64,000 nt of DNA from Poa pratensis (taxonomy: Eukaryota; Streptophyta; Magnoliopsida; Poales; Poaceae): positions 1,518,646 through 1,582,645 of the forward strand of contig CAMZMU010000081.1 of NCBI GenBank assembly GCA_947311845.1, given 5' to 3'. A program made the position numbers and the translations under genes. How positions within the stretch are numbered: the first letter of the stretch is position 1; each line of letters begins with the position of its first letter. Positions 58,301 to 64,000 of the stretch are shown piece by piece. The notes beneath the pieces were generated by a model. The model did no database searches and had not been told where the DNA came from. It was given only the letters and a program-made list of their open reading frames with translations.

Positions 58301-59888
58301 CTGCAGGAGTGGCAAAAAAGAATTGAGTTAAGAAGCAACCGAGGTGTGCAAGACCGGAGCGTAAGCTCGGAAATTTAGTAAGTACTCACTTGCTCCGGAA
58401 GATTTTCTCTGTTGTGAGGCTCCACGCCCCATGTCCACTCCTCGTCCATCTCAGTCTGGGCAACGGCTTTGACCCGGCGCCAAACTGAGGCCTTGGAGAG
58501 CGCCTTGCTGCTGATCCGAGTAGGATCGAGTAGACCTTCCATATGGCAGATCTTATGGGCTCGTTGTTGAAGGGGGCTGACTCTTCGATCCACAAAAGTC
58601 CGGAGGATGTCATCGGAACCCCACCCTCTTTTCTTGAGATCCAGCATGTATTCATGGATCTCTTGAACCTCGGCGTAGGCGTCCTCCGGGTTGAAATCCC
58701 AATTGAGTTGTGCAGTGGGAGGGCCGAGCTGGAAGTCCGGGAGGTTGATGAGGTCGACAGTACCGGGGTTCCTCACATAGAAAAAGGATCGATTCCACTT
58801 CTTGCAGCTCTCCAGGCCTTTGATCCGTGGGAACTCGGAGCCCAGCCGGGGTGAGATAGCGGCCGCACCACAGGCAGTCATATCCTTGTTCACGACCTCC
58901 TTGTTGGGGATGCTCTGTTTCTTCAGCTGGAAGTACTTGGCCCAGCCCTCAACGCTCGGCCAGAGGCCGAGATATCCTTCAGAGAAAGCTGCGTAGCACG
59001 ACAGCTGTAGTATGGAGTTAGCTGGGAGGTGGTGCGGCTGCAAGCCGAAGAACTTCAGAAATTCTCGAAAGAACTTGCTGGCCGGAAGTCCGAATCCGCG
59101 CTCGAAGTGAGAGACAAACACCACTTTCTCGCCGGGGTTGGCGATCGGTTCGCCGTCCCCAGTGTGAAGCCGATACAGCAGTTCGGCTGGGATTCGATGA
59201 GTTTCTTTGAGCCATTTGATATCGTCGTCGGTGACGTCCGAGCCATCCCATCCACCTCTCTCGCTGGCGGAAACCTCGGCGCGGTTTGACTTAGCAATTG
59301 CCGACATGTTGGCACTTTCCTGCAGAAAAGGGAGGTTCAACCGGGGTAAGTACCTCGGACAGTTCAAGGTTCCACCGGGGTAAGTACCTCGGACAGTTCA
59401 GGATAGCCGGGGTAAAATACCTCGGATCAGTCAAAACAGCCGAGCTAAAGAGTTTTAGGCGGGAAACATGTTTCTACCATGGCGAGATGCTAGCAAAGAT
59501 CTACCGATGAGCAAAAAGGGAAATAAAATCAAGTTCATCCAGGGGCAAAACTGAAAGGGCAGTGCTACGGATGCATCTGGTACAAGTCTAGAGGAGATCT
59601 AAAAATGGCTAAGAGAGTGCAAAGATAGAGCATCGGGTTCCTCAAGTTCATCATATTCATCCAGATCCTCGAGTTCATCGAAGGATGAACCTGTTCATGG
59701 CTATGGCAACGGAGGGGAGATAAGGAACTCACCGGGAGGTACTCGAGATCGGGGAAAGATCGACGACGGAGTGGCAGCGCAAGGCGCGGTGCGCGTTTCC
59801 GGCGAGATTCTTCGAGACGGCGAGGTGCAGCGACAAGTGCTGACGGCGGCGATGGAGGCAGAGGCACGGAGCAATGGGCGCGGAGCAT
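55390..59888 (-). CDS. Antisense six-exon gene with putative gypsy-type (PF04195) domain
   Basis: Exons (minus): 59888-59733, 59319-58390, 58300-57855, 57767-56936, 56683-56323, 56251-55390. All five introns are GT-AG, most with gtgagt or gtaag donors, and phases agree once one G lost at the last acceptor is allowed. Total coding length is then 3588 nt, about 1195 residues; ATG 59307 is an alternative start. Exon 2 shows VSHFERGFGLPASKFFREFL and FFGLQPHHLPANSI, the pattern of Pfam PF04195 (putative gypsy type transposon). Exon 3 has a basic nuclear-signal-like tail (KAKRAKKTSARRKKR). Exon 4 is glutamine- and proline-rich, exon 5 a coiled coil, exon 6 very acidic and serine-rich. Antisense ORFs are known in Tat elements; the function is unknown. 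Confidence 0.78.
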
Positions 59889-59930
59889 GGGCGATGGAGG
59901 AAGAAGACGGTGAAGTTACCCGTGGGGCCC

Positions 59931-59938
59931 TATTTATA
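59931..59938 (-). promoter_or_regulatory. TATA box of the antisense gene
   Basis: The minus strand reads GGCTATAAATAGGGCC, a strong TATAAATA box about 43 bp upstream of the ATG at 59888. This supports independent transcription of the antisense gene toward pol. Confidence 0.65.
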
Positions 59939-59999
59939 GCCGCGTGCGGTAACTGCACGCATTAACTGCGCCACTACCGCGCGGTTATCGGGAAGGCGC

Positions 60000-60468
60000 G
60001 GGATCGTGTGCGGGTGGGCGCACGGTTACGCGGTTGGTGGCCGCACGATCGGCCACATCGTGGGCCGCAGAGTGGCAACCGCCCACCCGGATTTCCTGTC
60101 TGGTCAGCGCGAGAATCGAGGGGTCGGGGCGGTCAAGTTGGTCAAGTACTTGAGTGCGCAGGTGCGCTGTTCGGTGGGTCCGGCTGACGAGGGCGGCGTG
60201 TGGTCAGGACCTGTCTTTCAGAGGTCCGGGTTTCGAGTTCGGGCAGAGATTCTTCGCCACGTGCCTCGGAAGATCTTGGGCAAGATTGTGCTGTCGAACA
60301 GCTCGGAAGTTCAGTTTGCATATCTACCTCGGATTAGATGGTGGTATGTGGGAAGTACCTCGGCGGAACTATGTTTGAGGTCGGTTTTAGAGGTGGTGTC
60401 TTGCTTGTTTTGAACCTGCTACGGCCCTCCATCCGAGGTCGTAGGACCGCACCAGCTTCGGGGACTAA
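60000..60468 (+). other. 3' noncoding region and polypurine tract of the Tat element
   Basis: Also the upstream region of the antisense gene. It ends cagcttcggggactaa (60452-60467) immediately before the LTR, the likely plus-strand primer. No coding region on the plus strand is supported. Confidence 0.6.
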
Positions 60469-61572
60469 TGTCGGGGGAGTATCCCCGGGTAGGGTCAAGG
60501 CTTGGCAAAGTGGAGTTCGAAGGTGTGCCGAGGTACGGAAAGGGCCGACCTGTTTGGGCCTGGGAATGTCCGAGCTTCATCTTGACCTGGAGAATACAGG
60601 CCGACCTATCTTGGCCCAGAGGGTCCGAGGTATACTGTTGGTCCAGAGGGGTCCGAGGTATACTGTTGGCCAGGGCCGAGGTTCACTGTCCGAGCTATGT
60701 TCAGCCGACCTAACTACCTCAGTGCAGTGGTTTGTGTTGTGAGAGCAGGAGAAGCTGTGGGGAGGAAGTAAGATCCGACCTGGTAAAAGATCTTAAGCGC
60801 AAGACCCGAGGTACGGAGCTCGTCACATCCGTGCCGAGCTAACCGAGGTGGTAGGCAGTAGGTCGGGCAGGAGTCAATGCTCCTGTCACTTCCAGCCGGG
60901 TACAAGAGCGCCTGACACGGGAGCGTCTGTCAAGGAGCCTGGCAGAGGCGTGCCCGGGTTCGGCGGGCCTGCACGTCTCTGACCGCTGACCACGCGGGAT
61001 CTGGGAAAAGGCTACGAGGTAGCTCTGCCAGGCCACGTCCTGTCTCGGTCAGAGGGGACATGCTAGTTCTGCCGTTAGGCTACAGGAGATGGGCAAGCCA
61101 CGTCTTGTCCCTGACCGAGGTACGGTGGTTGGTGACCGTTGCAGAGGCATGGCAACAGTGTTCGGCGAGGGGCACAATGGTAACCCGGCTGGCCTATATA
61201 GTGGGCTTCACCCCCCTCCTGCTAGAGAGATCCCCCCCCCCCCCCCCCGCGCTGGAATAGTTGATCAGAGAGAAAAGAAAGAGAGAGAGGAAGTCGGAAC
61301 ACCCGGAAACCACCTCGGATTCAGCTCGAGTGCCTTCTTCCTCGTTAGCTCCCTTCTTACCTCAAGTTCTCACCATTGTAGCATCATACAGCTCGAGGAG
61401 CAGCTTGTACTTGTCACTTTGAGCTATACACTGAGTAGGATAGTGACTGCAGTAGGGGTGTTACCTCACAAGAGGGCCCCGAAGCAGGGTACATCGTGGT
61501 GTGTTTGTGTTCTTGCTTTCTGGTTCTTCGTTCGTGTTCGTGCGTGTTCTTGCGTGTGCACTTCTTGAGTGC
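60469..61572 (+). repeat. 3' LTR of the Tat element, cut by the N gap
   Basis: Starts tgtcgggggagtatcccc and follows the 5' LTR closely to gtgcacttcttgagtgc, where the gap begins. About the last 80 bp are missing. Differences from the 5' LTR are mostly one-base indels (for example gtccgaggt preceded by ggg against gggg) plus the longer C run at 61231. Confidence 0.88.
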
Positions 61573-61585
61573 NNNNNNNNNNNNN
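61573..61585. other. Assembly gap (13 N)
   Basis: Thirteen unknown bases. Comparison with 47875-48361 shows that roughly 490 bp (end of LTR, PBS and start of gag) should lie here if the downstream copy is contiguous, so the N count is not a true size. Confidence 0.99.
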
Positions 61586-64000
61586 AGAAAGACTGCCTGG
61601 TACCCCGAGGTGAGGGCCGAGGTGCGACCTCTGTAGAGGATAGTGCAGGACACTGGCAGACAGTAATCCAGCAGTGGATGTAGTGGTGACTGTGGCCGAC
61701 TAGAGGCAAAGCGGTGTCCTGTTGCAGAGGAGGGGTAGCTCAATGATAACAGCTAGAGATGAGTTCAATTAGAGATCTGCGTGAGTATAATGCGCAAATG
61801 GTTTCACCCGGGTAGCAGTTGATACACATAGGGGAGCCGAGGCGGCGGCAGAGAGGCAAGGGTGCCAATGATGAGATGAACAGGGAGGCTCGACCTACCA
61901 CCTCGGCTAGGAGTGTGGAGTCGCGTGTCGATGGAAAGGCCGGTTATGTTCCCTGCTAAGAACCTCAGAGCTGCCGAGGCAGGCAGGGCCGAGCTATCCG
62001 GGTTAACTGGAGATGCCTGGTGCGCAAGCAGAAGCGAGTCAATGAGTTAGTATATGTAGCTAACCAGCAGAATGAGGCTTCCGCAGAGCATATGCCGGGG
62101 CTGGTGATTAGAGATGGTTTATTCAGCTAGGCCAGTTAGTCAGGTGTCCAAGGGGCAAGCCTAGTCTCCACTCGTCGGAGGAGCCGATCGAGCCCGGAGT
62201 GTCACTCGGGTCAGAACCAAGCAGCTGCAGATGTATGATCCAGTCCTAGCAGCAAAGCAGAAGGTGGGCCAGGGCAATGCTAGCCGAGCTAAGGGAAACC
62301 CGGCCAGGTAATGCAAGCCGAGCTAAGGGTAACTCGGTCAGGGAAATCAGAATGGGGGCAAGCAGCGTCGGCTGGCGAGGTAAACCACCTCCGCCCGAGG
62401 TATCAGCAACAACCTCGGCAGCAGGGGCAATAGCGAGAGCCGGAGTATGTTCAGCAACCCAGAAGTCGGTCAAGGGATGACCGATACGATGATGGAGACT
62501 CGGCCATGGCGCGATGGATACCTCGAGTGGATGGGGCGTTGGGACCTCGGATAGGAGGTCGGATGTTAGCTCCAGGCGATGTTCGTAACAAGCTGGATAG
62601 AATCTACTGTCTGAGCAACTGGAGGAGGAAGGCCCTCTGGTCCGGCGTGTTTTTGGACCTCGATCATGTAGGAGCACCACACCAGTATCTCAGTTCCAAG
62701 TTAGGTCGGAACACCAAGCCATAATGGGAGCACCAAGCCACAAGATTGGCTGACAGATTATGTATCCTCGGTGACATTGCGGGGGGGCAATCGCGATGGG
62801 CGGTCGGTATCTCCCGCACATGTTGGAAGGTCCAGCTCGGATCTGGCTGAAAATTTGCCGGAGTATAGTATCAACTCCTGGATAGACTTGGAGCTGGCGT
62901 TTAACAGCAACTTTGCAGTACATACAAGAGGCCAAACCGACCTCAGCTCCTGGCGGCATGTAAGCAAGATGATCATGAAACTGACGAGAATTCTTAACTC
63001 GGTGGAGCAATGTTCGGAAATTCCTGTGAAGGAGTGGTAGAGGCAGGCCATTTCCTGGTTTGCAGATGGTGTCGACATGGCAGCATGCTGTGGCAGAGGC
63101 TCCAGAGAGATATGCCGAGATCCTAGCAGAAACAAATCCGGGTTGCAGATTCTTATGCTGGGTGATCCGATGCAGCCAGCAGCAGAGGCAGGGCACGTAA
63201 CAGAAGGAGGGAGCCATAAAACAACCGGCTCGGACAAGGTGTAATGACCGTCAGGAGTTCGGACAGAAGAGGAGGGAGCCGGACTATCCATACACTCGAA
63301 CCAAGTTGCAGCGGTGAACCGGATCAGCCCGGAGCTGGAGGTGTCCAGAGGCCAAAAATCAATGGTCCGGCATTTAGTCGAACCGGAGCCCCCTTGACTT
63401 ATGAATCAATGATAGATGGTCCGTGCTGTTACATACGACGACCCGCGCAAGCCAGCAACCATTCAACCGGCAGTGCAGCTGGAACCGCAGAATCAGAGAA
63501 GAAGGGGCAAGGCCGGAGGAATCAGAGCAGGACCACCACCTCAGAGATTTCAGCCGAGGTCCCACCAATCTGTCCGGAGCAAAGTTTACCCCGATAACCA
63601 CTGCACCTCTTCCGAGGCCTGCAGCAGCAAGACCAGTGAATGTTGTGAATGTCCGAGGTAACAAAAACAATGGTGCCGGACAAGTCTAGCAGTATGATAC
63701 CCGGAAATGACTATAGAGAGGCTCATGCGAGCTATGTGGTCTTTGTGACGAGCCAACTGACAAGAAGAGTGTGCAGAGGCGTGCCATGGAGGTGAATGCA
63801 GTGTAATGCGGTGGTGCCGACTATATGAACTGGTTGAGCAGGAGATCACTTGGAGCAGAAAGGACACACCTCGGATCATGCCGAGCCTGGAAAGTATGCC
63901 CTGGTGGTAGATCCAACGTTGTGTGGGCCTACAACAATGTGAGGTTCCCGATTTCTGGTGGACAATGGCAGTGCCATCAACATCATGTACCGAGACACAA
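61586..64000 (+). pseudogene. Second, indel-ridden copy of the Tat gag/protease region
   Basis: The sequence follows 48362 to about 50860 base for base in the same order, from agaaagactgcctgg to gtaccgagacacaa. It has roughly 50 net missing bases and few substitutions. Reading frames are broken every 50-200 bp. It ends in the protease region at the window edge. The error pattern suggests low-quality sequence rather than natural decay. Confidence 0.85.

Larger units (their letters stand above)
46763..61572 (+). mobile_element. Ty3/gypsy LTR retrotransposon, Tat lineage, with antisense gene
   Basis: Features: 5' LTR 46763-47953, PBS, gag region to about 50.1 kb, protease, RT, two RNase H domains and integrase to 54772, tandem repeats, a six-exon gene on the opposite strand (55390-59888), polypurine tract and 3' LTR from 60469. 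A second RNase H after an inactive first one, 3' untranslated tandem repeats and an antisense ORF are traits reported for the Tat lineage. The 3' LTR runs into an N gap. Confidence 0.88.

Overview
This is a nuclear chromosome segment from a grass, most likely Triticeae (wheat, Aegilops or barley type). The evidence is spliced plant genes with GT-AG introns, GC-rich first exons, and dense transposon DNA of familiar Triticeae kinds: CACTA, PIF/Harbinger-like elements with TTA or TCA target duplications, LINEs, and two large Ty3/gypsy elements of Athila and Tat type. No rRNA, tRNA or CRISPR array was recognised.

Layout. 1-1.28 kb: CACTA and Harbinger-like remnants. 1.9-6.1 kb (-): 13-exon amidase-signature gene. 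7.8-10.9 kb (+): two-exon VTT/DedA (SNARE-associated) membrane protein gene. 11.3-12.3 kb: non-autonomous Harbinger-like element ending 30 bp before the TATA box of an intronless germin-like protein gene (12.4-13.1 kb, +). 16.4-21.6 kb (-): eight-exon respiratory burst oxidase (NADPH oxidase) gene. 22.1-23.6 kb: another Harbinger-like element with duplicated left edge. 25.9-37.7 kb: decayed LINE split by a 10.2 kb block that contains an Athila-lineage gypsy element (27.5-37.1 kb). 37.9-38.9 kb: repeat rich in CCGGAGACTCCGG palindromes. 39.7-40.8 kb (+): small two-exon protein with a zf-XS-type zinc finger. 41-46.2 kb: unusual repeat-dense tract (40-bp minisatellite, GACTCC palindromes, A-rich tandem repeat, antisense gypsy RT fragment). 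46.8-61.6 kb: Tat-lineage gypsy element with LTRs, gag, pol with two RNase H domains, 3' tandem repeats, and a six-exon gene on the opposite strand with its own TATA box. 61.6-64 kb: after a 13-N gap, a low-quality second copy of that element's 5' internal region.

The genes do not form a pathway. The only functional link is that the oxidase makes apoplastic superoxide and germin-like proteins often act on superoxide in the apoplast; that is inference.

The most important caution: single-base losses, nearly all in homopolymers, break the amidase, VTT and oxidase genes and both gypsy elements. Exon-phase arithmetic shows each gene is otherwise intact, so most of these frameshifts look like sequencing undercalls rather than pseudogenes.
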